A stretch of 28,994 nucleotides of DNA from an uncultured Cellvibrio sp. (GTDB taxonomy: Bacteria; Pseudomonadota; Gammaproteobacteria; Pseudomonadales; Cellvibrionaceae). The notes under the pieces were generated by a model. It did no database searches. It saw only the letters and a program-made list of their open reading frames with translations, and was not told the DNA's origin. This document shows positions 1 through 8,611 of the stretch, in pieces. The stretch covers positions 1-28,994 of the forward strand of contig CAMPIG010000009.1 in assembly GCA_946886255.1 (NCBI GenBank), given 5' to 3'. The position numbers were made by a program, and so were the translations under genes. How positions within the stretch are numbered: position 1 is the first letter of the stretch; the number at the start of each line of letters is the position of its first letter.

Positions 1-357
1 ATTGAAAAACAAATCACCGACGCGCAAGCCGGCCTGAACAGCCCCAACCCGGAAACGCGCCAGAAAACCCTGGTTGAATTAGCGAAAACCCGCTACCACA
101 GCGCCGCCGATGCGATAGCGCCCCTGCTGCAAGACAAGGACATCGGCGTAAAACTCGATGCCCTCCTCGCGCTGCGCGCCACCGGCAATGAAAGCCATGT
201 GTACCTGGCGCAGGCGTTGGTTAACCACCCGGATGAATCGGTCAGTTGGTTAGCGAAAGATGTGATCAGTGATTTGCAAATTCTCAGCGACCGTGCGCGC
301 ACGCAGATTGCGAGTACGGATATTGTGGCGGAGTTACCGGTAGCTGAGGCGCCGTAA
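1..357 (+). CDS. C-terminal part of a HEAT-like repeat protein (5' truncated by window edge)
   Basis: Frame 1 is open from the first base to a TAA at 355-357 and gives 118 residues with no start, so the gene begins outside the window. The residues form amphipathic helix pairs: one around AADAIAPLLQDKDIGVKLDA and another around YLAQALVNHPDESVSWLAKD. This resembles HEAT or PBS-lyase-type repeats, which act as protein-binding scaffolds. No catalytic motif is visible. The gene converges on the coiled-coil gene, whose stop begins 17 bp further on, and no terminator hairpin is visible between them. The HEAT assignment rests on pattern only; the protein's role is unknown. Confidence 0.7.
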   Translation: MEKQITDAQAGLNSPNPETRQKTLVELAKTRYHSAADAIAPLLQDKDIGVKLDALLALRATGNESHVYLAQALVNHPDESVSWLAKDVISDLQILSDRARTQIASTDIVAELPVAEAP

Positions 358-374
358 TTTCACAACAGGTCTGG

Positions 375-1742
375 TTAATTATCGAAACGCTGGTGTATGG
401 TCGGCTTAACCTGTGAAGAATTGTTATCCCATTGGGCATCATCAAAGTCTACCGCTTTTACTATAGATTCTCCGGGCTCTAATTGACGGTCAATCTCTAT
501 CAACAACCCTTCTTCCGTCAACTGATTACTCAATGATGTAAAGTCTTGGCACCATCGCTGCTCTTCGGCTTTATCTAACGCGGTGGAGCGTTGTGATTCG
601 CTACCGGCTTTGGCAACTACTCTGACTTGCAGACGTGCCATGTTAGGTGATGAAGCCAATTCAACTCCATAGGGCGATTCGGAAGCTTTGCCCATGACCA
701 ATCGCCCATTCTTGACATAAGCAGTCTCCAGATGATTATTAACGTTGTAACCCAACTTACCAAATGCCTTTAATAAGGCGACTCTTTTTAGCTCAGCATT
801 TTTGGCAATAACTTCATCTTCATAGTGTTTCGTTAGTGCTGCTGTGGCATTATCAATGTCCTCTATGGTCGCGTTTTCCAAATCTATTGTGGAAAGATTT
901 TCTGTCAACCTCAGTTGGGTGAGATTATCCAGAGCAAGGTTGAAGGCCTGGATACTGGCTTTCATCTTCCTGGCGGCGTGGATGTGGGTATTAATATCAA
1001 TACTTAATGAATCTATCTTCATGTCGAGTTGTTGAGATGGGGGATGATTCAATAAAGATTGGACACGCTCAAGAAATAATTGTTTTCCCTCCTCTTCTAT
1101 ATCAGCTGACACCAGATCAGACATCATGGATTCAAGACGAAGGATAGACTTACTCGGTTTTATTAACTTCGCCCCCTGAAGCCACGTTTCATAATCCATG
1201 TTTTTCTGATCGCCTTTAAGACGCTGTCTGAATTCGGCGGCCTCATTGTTATCTTCCTTAACATCCGCTTCTCCCAGGCGCGCGAATGCAGCCCTTATGT
1301 GGGTTTCCATAAGATCTAGATCGCGCTCTGTTATCCAGATCCTTGTTGCATCGTATTGCCGAACAAAATCAGGAATATTGAGTGAGCGTCGTTCGTACAT
1401 TTTCCGAAGAGAAACTATGCTTGCCGATAAATTCCGATACTTTTCAAATTGCGATAAGCTGCGTTTCTTTACGGTGGCTTCTGCTTTAGATTTCTCGGCT
1501 AACAGGAACTCAATTTGGGCGGGAATTTCAGATTCAATCCTGCGGTACAGTTTGGAATCCATATTCTGAAACACAGTTAATCTATGATTAATCTCCTGCC
1601 ACTGCTTATCATCAAAAATATTATGTTTATTTGAGTATCGCTGTAAGTCTTGTATAGCCGATTGCAGACGAGAAACCTGAAGCGCTTTTATAGCCTCCAT
1701 CTCTTGCTGGGAAACAACGCGAATGACTTTAGGACCACTCAT
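375..1742 (-). CDS. Coiled-coil protein, last gene of the helicase/AAA/radical-SAM operon
   Basis: This 455-aa protein has no signal peptide or membrane segment and should be cytoplasmic. From about residue 15 to 330 it is rich in Glu, Lys, Arg, Gln and Leu with heptad-like spacing, so it is mostly long helices or coiled coil. The last 110 residues look more globular. I see no enzymatic motif and do not recognise the family. Its ATG shares one base with the TAA of the 2073-aa helicase gene (TAATG), so translation is probably coupled and the two products are probably needed together. A structural or adaptor role beside the helicase is inference. It is the last gene of the minus-strand run and converges on the HEAT-like gene. 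Confidence 0.85.
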   Translation of the reverse strand: MSGPKVIRVVSQQEMEAIKALQVSRLQSAIQDLQRYSNKHNIFDDKQWQEINHRLTVFQNMDSKLYRRIESEIPAQIEFLLAEKSKAEATVKKRSLSQFEKYRNLSASIVSLRKMYERRSLNIPDFVRQYDATRIWITERDLDLMETHIRAAFARLGEADVKEDNNEAAEFRQRLKGDQKNMDYETWLQGAKLIKPSKSILRLESMMSDLVSADIEEEGKQLFLERVQSLLNHPPSQQLDMKIDSLSIDINTHIHAARKMKASIQAFNLALDNLTQLRLTENLSTIDLENATIEDIDNATAALTKHYEDEVIAKNAELKRVALLKAFGKLGYNVNNHLETAYVKNGRLVMGKASESPYGVELASSPNMARLQVRVVAKAGSESQRSTALDKAEEQRWCQDFTSLSNQLTEEGLLIEIDRQLEPGESIVKAVDFDDAQWDNNSSQVKPTIHQRFDN

Positions 1743-4700
1743 TAGCCCACCGCCGTTGTGATAATTTCTACCAGTTTCATTTTCTCATTCTCCTTATCTT
1801 GGTACCAATCATAACAATTGATCCGGTGCAAGACCGGTATTGATCTTTCTAATATCTTGGGACGCCAGATATCGCGTGTGCGCGTATTGTGAAGTAATGT
1901 GTTGACAGGTGCGTCGCATTCAATGCCTAAACCGTATTGACCGGTGCGTGGATCGACAAGCGCAAGATCCACATTGAACGCGTCATCACTGGAGCCACGT
2001 TGAGGGAAATATCCTAAAGAACATATGTATGCTTCCACTGACTTTATAAACCCATCAGTGTGTTCCGTTAAACGACTTTTTGTAGTTGTACTTGTGAGGC
2101 GTGCCAGCTTTTCTTTCGCATTCTGTATTTCACCAAGCGAAATTTTTCCGGCATATTCCAGATAGGCTTGTATAAAATCGCGCGGCTTTATCGGTTGCCG
2201 GCCTGTTGCAAGCATGTCGGAAATATCTCGTAAGGGCATAGACGTGGCAATGATGACTTTTTTCCTTGCGCGAGTGATAGCGACATTAAGTCTGCGTTCA
2301 CCCCCTTTATGCCCCAATGCACCAAAGTTGCGGCGAAACGCACCGTGTTCATTCAAGCCGAAGGTCGTGCTGAACAGGATAATGTCTCGCTCATCACCTT
2401 GCACGTTTTCAACATTCTTGACAAAAAATCCCATGTCCTCGCCATGTTGCTGTCTACTTTGTTCACATAGATAAGCCTGATAAAACTCCGGGCTGGTCTC
2501 AGCGTACTCCTGAAGGGTATCCTCAATCAGCTCTGCTTGCTTTTTATTGAAGGTGACCACGCCGAGGCTCGGTCTATTTTCCTCCGAAAACTCCTTCCAT
2601 ATTGCCGCGACCAATTCAACAACTTTTCTCGCTTCGTCCGCATTCTCCTGATTTATATAAGTTCCATTCACCATGTGAACTTCAATAGGCTTTTCCTTAA
2701 TGATGGTAGTGTCAGGATGTATAGCGGGAACATGCAATTTCCACGAATAATACGCGTAGTTTGAAAAATCGATCAAAGATCGATATGCCGACCGGTAATG
2801 AATTTCCAGTGTTTTAGTGGGCAATATCGACTTCCCCAGCATCAAGAGATCCGGGCAATCCTTGATCTCGCGCCGATTCCAGATATCTTCATGTTGAGCG
2901 ATTTCGGCTTCGGAGGCATCTTCATCAAGTTCCTCAATACTATCTTCTTCATCGACATCAATATTTCCTGAAAAGAAATTTGATGGTGGCATTTGCTTTT
3001 CATCGCCACTGATGATGACTCGCTTGGCACGATAAAGCGCAGGAATGGCAAAATCGACCGTCATTTGCGAGGCTTCATCGAAAATGACTACGTCAAACAT
3101 ACCGGACAAACGCGGTAATGCCTGACTTACAGCCTCAGGACTCATCATCCAGATCGGCCTGAGTTCCATAAGGCCGAGGTCTCTTCCGAGATCGAGAAAC
3201 TCACGTAATTTTTTGTACCGTTGGCCACGTAATTTGGTGATGTCGCTCCAGCGGGTGTTATTAGCCAATGACTCTTTGGCAATATCATGAATCAACAAAA
3301 GCTGATTGGTATTGGTTTTTTGCTGATCCAACGCATCCAGATGTTGAACTTTATCCCGCAGCTCCGCATTACCCATGAGCAATGAGGGAATCTTTTCTTC
3401 GATGCGAAGCTTCCATCCCAACAAGGCTTCACGCCGTATACCGGCGCGTATGCAGGAACTGAGTTGGGTGGGTGCAATGGGTTTCAAGGCGTGATCAATT
3501 TTCCTTAACTCTTTCAAGGCACACAGGGTTAGGGCATCCACAGTAGAGGCTCTTAATCGAAACCGTTGATAGTTAGGTAGATTATCAAGTTCTTCTACGA
3601 TGGCATGTGAGGATTTTATATCGCGCTCATTATTTGCTATTGCATTCACTGCATGTTCATACCATTGCGCGGTAAACCAAGGCTTCAGGTTTTCCAAGGC
3701 AGCTAAGCTGACATTTCGAGATTCAAATCTGCTTATTACGTCTTGATAAGCGTGGGAAAACTGCGCTATGGATTCGCGCGATCCAGATTTTAACGCTATT
3801 TTTGCTTCACTGTTTAATGGACAGCGACGAATGGCTTTGCACAGCTCGACCATTTTTCGGGCGTGATCGATGAGCGGGTATATTGTGCGTACCATATACT
3901 TCAAGGTTTGTTTTTCCGGCGCCGTTATCGCTATCGATAATACACGCAAGATGTTATCTATTTTCTTTCTTAACGTACCCAGCGTAATTTCAAGTGCAAG
4001 AGCATCCCGTAAAGCAAGAATATTATCCGATGAATAGCTTTCGTTTGATTGATTCAGGAGTGATCTTATCTTTCGTTTCCGGAAATAACGAAAGGGATTG
4101 AACTTACCAATGCCCGAGACTGGCTGGGTAAGTGACTCACAATAAGATAAATATTTGTTGAGCGTGTTGGGTTTGCAGGACTGTAGGTGAGCGAAAAATC
4201 GATCATCGTGATGATCGGGATTCAGTGCTGTTAGCCCGTTATAATATTCCTTCAGTTTTGTAAGAAGGTCCTCTCCTTCCGAGCTCTGATTCACTTCATC
4301 ATAAAAGATATCAAACAAGGATGGGAATAGTTGCAACTGACGGTCATCAAGGGACTTCAGGCGGTTAAGGTTGGCCTCTGCCCAGGTAAATAGTTCTGTT
4401 AAGTCTTTATGGTCATGCCCGGGCAAGGTCTTATTTATTGTCGTGATGCGATGTTGCTCTGCAGAAACGTACGCATCCAAAAGCTGTTTGATCGAGGCAA
4501 GTATCTCGGCATCGACATTAAAAACTGTAAAACAATCCAGCGTGCTATTTTCGAAATGGGATGGGAGCCAATCAGCCGCAAGGGAAGCGCATTGTTCTTC
4601 TACTTTAGAAATGGCGGCCTCACTTTCGTGGCCCAGTAACCGCCTCAACGTTGGTTGAACAAAAAGATTCTCCCGCGTATCCACTTCAATAAGTGCACAG

Positions 4701-7700
4701 ATTATCTGGCGATAGCTTAACCCGCTAAGTTCATCGTGTTGATTGATAATTGAATGACGTGCATTCAACTCCCGTTCGAGTTGATCAATGCGGGAGGAAA
4801 CTTGAATTCTTGTTTGTTTTATCCGTTGGATGGAAGCGGTATCAGCGTTCAGTACCTCGGGAACTTGATCACGTACAGCGCGGATCACCAAGGGTCGATC
4901 TTTGTTGATATCTGTGATCGTTAAAAGCCGATGATGAAGATGTACGGCCTCCAACCGTTTTTCTACCACACGCAGTGCAGCCTGCTTCTGGCAAACTACC
5001 AGAACTTTTTCGTTGCGCCCGATGCAATCCGCAATGATATTGACGATTGTCTGGCTCTTACCTGTTCCGGGTGGCCCTTCAATGACAACACCGGGTGCTG
5101 CCCTACCCTGTAATACTGCCTTGTCCTGCGAAGGATCGGCCAACACTACATTGTATCGATCAACTTCGAGTGGTTCTTCCATGCGGGTGTCATAGCGGGA
5201 TTCCGGCTCGGCGACCCGCAGCAGGCTTTCCAGCGCCGTGTCTTTGATGGGTAGCCCTTGTAATTGCCGCAGGTCTTCGGTAATGGCTTGGCCACTGAAT
5301 TGTGCATTGAAGATAACCGCTGAGCCGTGACAATAAAATACGTTTTCTTCTACCTTGGTCGCTGTGGCCAAGTGCGATTGCAAACCGCGCTGATGAGCAG
5401 GCACAAGCGCACTCACCGTATCAATGACATCATTGATGCTTAGTTTATTCCGCTCCAGTAGTTCGGTATGGAGTTGCTGCCATCTTTTGATATGTGTTTG
5501 ACCGACGAGTCCCTCCAAGGCAGGATTCAAACGAATTTCCATTCGATCACTATCGTAGTTCAACGTGAGCTTTGCACTCGCTCCGAGAGTGAATCCCATG
5601 TTCACTGGCCAAAGAAAAACCGGAGCGACACGCGGACGAATTTTTTGATCACCTATGATCAAAAATGGAAAGCCCATGTACAAGGTATCGATACCGGTAT
5701 CGCGTCGATTGTTGGTGGCGGCTTGTACAAGCCGCCATAAGCGGCGTTCAAGTAGGGGATTTTGTTGAAAAACCTGAGGGTCCACAGGCGTTGGAATATT
5801 ATTTCTGCAAAGAATATGTTCGATCAGGGCCGTTGCGGGCTTTAATCCTGAATGTAATTCCGTCATATCAATTCGCGCGCTGGTTTTAGCAATAGTCAGG
5901 CGAATTAATGGACCCCGCATAACCGAATTTGCCACGCGCTTTTCAAAGAAGTGAAGAATGTTGGCAACATAATGTTGTTTGGGTGGTGTGGTCCACTGAC
6001 TTTCCGCGAGTGAAAGCAGCGCTATCGCGCGAGGTAATGTAATCCGGCGCTGTATGCGGTAATCATCGGCCCAGGTATCCAGCGTTGCGTGGCCGCATCG
6101 TGCGAAATTGGCGATTCTTTCATCGAGCTTCTGGTAGAGGTCGCGCTTGGGCAAGATAACTAAATTATCAATCTCATGTCGGTCCAGTACGGCTATGTCA
6201 TATTTGTCGGTCAAGGATAAACATTCACTTACGACCATTTCAAACGGCGTAAATTGATCAACCTTGGCGCAGAGTAATAACACCAGATCTTCTTCATTCA
6301 GCCTGGCCTTTTCCATCAGGTTGGCTAATGCATCGTGATTTGAAGAAGGATATAACTCGCGCAATCGATGGCGCTCGGCTTCCAGGTTGGCTCGCGATGT
6401 GGCCAGCGCGGTAATTTTCAGGCGCACATGATCAATCTCAATGTCGAGCAGTGCGGCGCGCTCCAGCACTTGCAGATATCGGTAATGCAGATTAACCAGC
6501 CAGGACTCGCGCTCTATCGTCTCCAGATAAGCGGGAAGGTCTCCGGTGATTAGCGAAAAACCATCGGCGGGATTATCCAACAACCACGCCGGCGTAATCA
6601 GCACACCCTGGTTAACCAACGGAAGTGCCGGGTTGAGTTCCATCAACGCCAGTGAAAAGCGCCAGCTTGCAGGGATACTGGATTGGGAACTCAAGCGGAG
6701 AATCTTTCCGGGTAATAGCGTCTCGCCATAATGATGTTGTAACCAGGTGGTCAGGCGTCCGGATTCGAAATGTTCAAGGCCCGCAGGCCAGTGGGTTTCG
6801 GTCGCCAGCGCCAGCGCAAGACTTTCCGGGTCCGCATAGGCAATGTCATTGATAATCAGGTGTTCATGGGTATTGGCAGATGAGGTCCGTCGATGTTCCT
6901 CAGGAACGTTGACCGGTTCGTTGTTTAACCAACGCCGGACCTCTTCCCATTGCCAGCGTTGCAGCGGGTCGCGTGCCAATAGCCCTTGCAGCAATGGGCG
7001 TAATGCGGCGGGTATGTTGTCGGGTATTTCTATTCCGCGGGTGACGACGTGGATGCGGAATGCCTGCTCATTGATACCTTCGAAGCAAGCGCCTGCGGTC
7101 GCCTGTTCTAACAGAATCATTCCCAATCCCCACCAATCCGATGCGGCACTAACGCCGCCAACGATGGCTTCCGGCGCCGAGTATCGGCTGATATCCAAAG
7201 GCGCAACCGTATCCAGGTCAAAATCCGATAGACGAGCAGAACTGAAATCCGTTATCACGAGATCCAGTGGTGCTTCACTGCGGATCAGGATTGACCTGGG
7301 GCATATATTGCGATGCCTGACTCCCATCTCCGCCAGATCACGCAAAGCCCGACCCAACTCGTCGGCGATATTTCGGAAGGATGTCAAATCATCCGCGGGA
7401 AAATATGCTCGCTCTTGCAGTGAACCGCCCTTGATCCATTCGATAACGGCGAAAGCGCGTTGCCTCCAGCGACCAGTAAGCAGAACGACAGGAATGTGGT
7501 CATGATAGGTTGCGCGCAATACATCATAAATAGCGGAGTCAGGTTCATGCTGCTCATGAAAAAGCATTAAATAACCGACTTCTCCTGTTTCATTTTCCAC
7601 ACGAAAGCAATCGCGATATTTGCCGGTGGAGACAATTGCTTCGCGAATCGTCCAGCCCTCAATGCACTCATTAATCAGAGAGGGTGCACAGGAATCTGTT

Positions 7701-7963
7701 GCGGGATTCGGAACATCAGGAATGTCCGCACCACATTCAAGACAAAGAAATTCGCCCTCTGCGACACGGTGACCATTGAGACATTGGCGGCTCGAATCGT
7801 CTGCAATTTTTTCGGGTGGAGTATCGCTTGGGGCTGATTGTAATGAGGACTTCTTGAGAACAGGTGCTATCCCGGATAACGGCCAATTACACAGGCTACA
7901 ACGCATTTCGGAAGTGGGCCTCTCCGACTCGCACCCGGGGCAATTACGCACCAATTCCATCAT
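1742..7963 (-). CDS. Giant zinc ribbon / pseudokinase / SF1 helicase / REase-like nuclease fusion
   Basis: The protein has 2073 aa. Residues 1-85 hold two Cys-rich ribbons (CPGC..CSLC and CLNGH..CLEC). Residues about 100-350 have a Ser/Thr-kinase-like fold with the APE and DWWGLG signatures, but HRD reads HRN, DFG reads DFS and no beta-3 lysine is evident, so it is probably a pseudokinase. A helical region resembling the N-terminal part of DUF4011-type helicases follows. The SF1 (Upf1/Dna2-like) helicase core has Walker A GPPGTGKS near residue 964, motif II FDEASQ near 1628, motif III GDEKQMPP, motif V ENVQGDERD, and motif VI NVAITRARK near 1896. The last 100 residues match the Vsr-like REase_MTES_1575 pattern (VDLALVDP, then LGIECD near 2008). 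The start ATG overlaps the radical SAM stop by 4 bp (ATGA). Known proteins with the helicase-REase order occur in phage defence; that this one cuts or unwinds foreign DNA is inference. Confidence 0.93.
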   Translation of the reverse strand: MMELVRNCPGCESERPTSEMRCSLCNWPLSGIAPVLKKSSLQSAPSDTPPEKIADDSSRQCLNGHRVAEGEFLCLECGADIPDVPNPATDSCAPSLINECIEGWTIREAIVSTGKYRDCFRVENETGEVGYLMLFHEQHEPDSAIYDVLRATYHDHIPVVLLTGRWRQRAFAVIEWIKGGSLQERAYFPADDLTSFRNIADELGRALRDLAEMGVRHRNICPRSILIRSEAPLDLVITDFSSARLSDFDLDTVAPLDISRYSAPEAIVGGVSAASDWWGLGMILLEQATAGACFEGINEQAFRIHVVTRGIEIPDNIPAALRPLLQGLLARDPLQRWQWEEVRRWLNNEPVNVPEEHRRTSSANTHEHLIINDIAYADPESLALALATETHWPAGLEHFESGRLTTWLQHHYGETLLPGKILRLSSQSSIPASWRFSLALMELNPALPLVNQGVLITPAWLLDNPADGFSLITGDLPAYLETIERESWLVNLHYRYLQVLERAALLDIEIDHVRLKITALATSRANLEAERHRLRELYPSSNHDALANLMEKARLNEEDLVLLLCAKVDQFTPFEMVVSECLSLTDKYDIAVLDRHEIDNLVILPKRDLYQKLDERIANFARCGHATLDTWADDYRIQRRITLPRAIALLSLAESQWTTPPKQHYVANILHFFEKRVANSVMRGPLIRLTIAKTSARIDMTELHSGLKPATALIEHILCRNNIPTPVDPQVFQQNPLLERRLWRLVQAATNNRRDTGIDTLYMGFPFLIIGDQKIRPRVAPVFLWPVNMGFTLGASAKLTLNYDSDRMEIRLNPALEGLVGQTHIKRWQQLHTELLERNKLSINDVIDTVSALVPAHQRGLQSHLATATKVEENVFYCHGSAVIFNAQFSGQAITEDLRQLQGLPIKDTALESLLRVAEPESRYDTRMEEPLEVDRYNVVLADPSQDKAVLQGRAAPGVVIEGPPGTGKSQTIVNIIADCIGRNEKVLVVCQKQAALRVVEKRLEAVHLHHRLLTITDINKDRPLVIRAVRDQVPEVLNADTASIQRIKQTRIQVSSRIDQLERELNARHSIINQHDELSGLSYRQIICALIEVDTRENLFVQPTLRRLLGHESEAAISKVEEQCASLAADWLPSHFENSTLDCFTVFNVDAEILASIKQLLDAYVSAEQHRITTINKTLPGHDHKDLTELFTWAEANLNRLKSLDDRQLQLFPSLFDIFYDEVNQSSEGEDLLTKLKEYYNGLTALNPDHHDDRFFAHLQSCKPNTLNKYLSYCESLTQPVSGIGKFNPFRYFRKRKIRSLLNQSNESYSSDNILALRDALALEITLGTLRKKIDNILRVLSIAITAPEKQTLKYMVRTIYPLIDHARKMVELCKAIRRCPLNSEAKIALKSGSRESIAQFSHAYQDVISRFESRNVSLAALENLKPWFTAQWYEHAVNAIANNERDIKSSHAIVEELDNLPNYQRFRLRASTVDALTLCALKELRKIDHALKPIAPTQLSSCIRAGIRREALLGWKLRIEEKIPSLLMGNAELRDKVQHLDALDQQKTNTNQLLLIHDIAKESLANNTRWSDITKLRGQRYKKLREFLDLGRDLGLMELRPIWMMSPEAVSQALPRLSGMFDVVIFDEASQMTVDFAIPALYRAKRVIISGDEKQMPPSNFFSGNIDVDEEDSIEELDEDASEAEIAQHEDIWNRREIKDCPDLLMLGKSILPTKTLEIHYRSAYRSLIDFSNYAYYSWKLHVPAIHPDTTIIKEKPIEVHMVNGTYINQENADEARKVVELVAAIWKEFSEENRPSLGVVTFNKKQAELIEDTLQEYAETSPEFYQAYLCEQSRQQHGEDMGFFVKNVENVQGDERDIILFSTTFGLNEHGAFRRNFGALGHKGGERRLNVAITRARKKVIIATSMPLRDISDMLATGRQPIKPRDFIQAYLEYAGKISLGEIQNAKEKLARLTSTTTKSRLTEHTDGFIKSVEAYICSLGYFPQRGSSDDAFNVDLALVDPRTGQYGLGIECDAPVNTLLHNTRTRDIWRPKILERSIPVLHRINCYDWYQDKENEKMKLVEIITTAVG

Positions 7964-8601
7964 TCTTTCTCCGGCAAACGCGTTTGCGTATGGCTAATAT
8001 CGTAACCGTTTGCTGCCAACTCATTAGACAACGTATGCATAAGTTCTTGTTCACCGACACCCACCAACCATGCCCCATCATCCACAAGCATCGCATCCAG
8101 GTGGCGTTGCGGTGGGGTGGACTCAAAAAGAGGCGGAAAGATGGATTCACCTAACGGTGTTAAACGACGCAGAATCTGGTTATCGCTGCCGAGTAACGCT
8201 TTGGTTTGTGGTTGAGTGAAATCGAAAGGTTCTGATATAAGTGCATCAATTAATGGGCTGACGCCGGACAACTGAATTTGTATATCCTGATGATGATAAC
8301 CGGTATAAACGAGCGTCGAATGAGAGGAATGCATTTTGATAAAGCGAAGGATATGTGCGAGTTGTTCAAATTGATCAAACGGCTCTCCACCACTGATCGT
8401 GAATCCCTCCGCGTAGGGTATCCATTCAAGTAAAACCTTCTCTACCTCGGCGATATCAATCATATTGATATCGGGATTCCAGGTGTCTTTCGATACACAG
8501 CCAGCGCAATGTATTGAACAACCCTGGAACCAGATTCCTATGCGCTTGCCCGGGCCCAATGTGGTTACCGGGAAGTGCATACGAGACAAGGCTATCTTCA
8601 T
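7960..8601 (-). CDS. Radical SAM protein, 4Fe-4S single-cluster / NrdG-like
   Basis: This 213-aa protein carries the radical SAM signature CxxxCxxC at Cys28, Cys32 and Cys35 (GCSIHCAGC) and the GGEP SAM-binding motif at residues 71-74. Its size and the FQGCSIHC context match the NrdG / glycyl-radical-activase branch (Fer4_12), which uses SAM and a [4Fe-4S] cluster to generate a 5'-deoxyadenosyl radical. No glycyl radical enzyme or anaerobic ribonucleotide reductase is in the window, so its substrate is unknown and nrdG is not assigned. I chose the ATG at 8601, preceded by GAGGG, over the TTG one codon earlier, which would sit only 1 nt from the Shine-Dalgarno. It starts 10 bp after the AAA stop and overlaps the helicase start by 4 bp, so it belongs to the operon. 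Confidence 0.92.
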   Translation of the reverse strand: MKIALSRMHFPVTTLGPGKRIGIWFQGCSIHCAGCVSKDTWNPDINMIDIAEVEKVLLEWIPYAEGFTISGGEPFDQFEQLAHILRFIKMHSSHSTLVYTGYHHQDIQIQLSGVSPLIDALISEPFDFTQPQTKALLGSDNQILRRLTPLGESIFPPLFESTPPQRHLDAMLVDDGAWLVGVGEQELMHTLSNELAANGYDISHTQTRLPEKE

Positions 8602-8611
8602 CAATCCCTCA

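Noticed and set aside
6843..7505. Plus-strand ORF of 220 codons opposite the pseudokinase region
   Set aside because: It is antisense to a gene with clear zinc-ribbon, kinase-fold and helicase motifs. The translated text is rich in Ser, Arg and Pro with no family resemblance.
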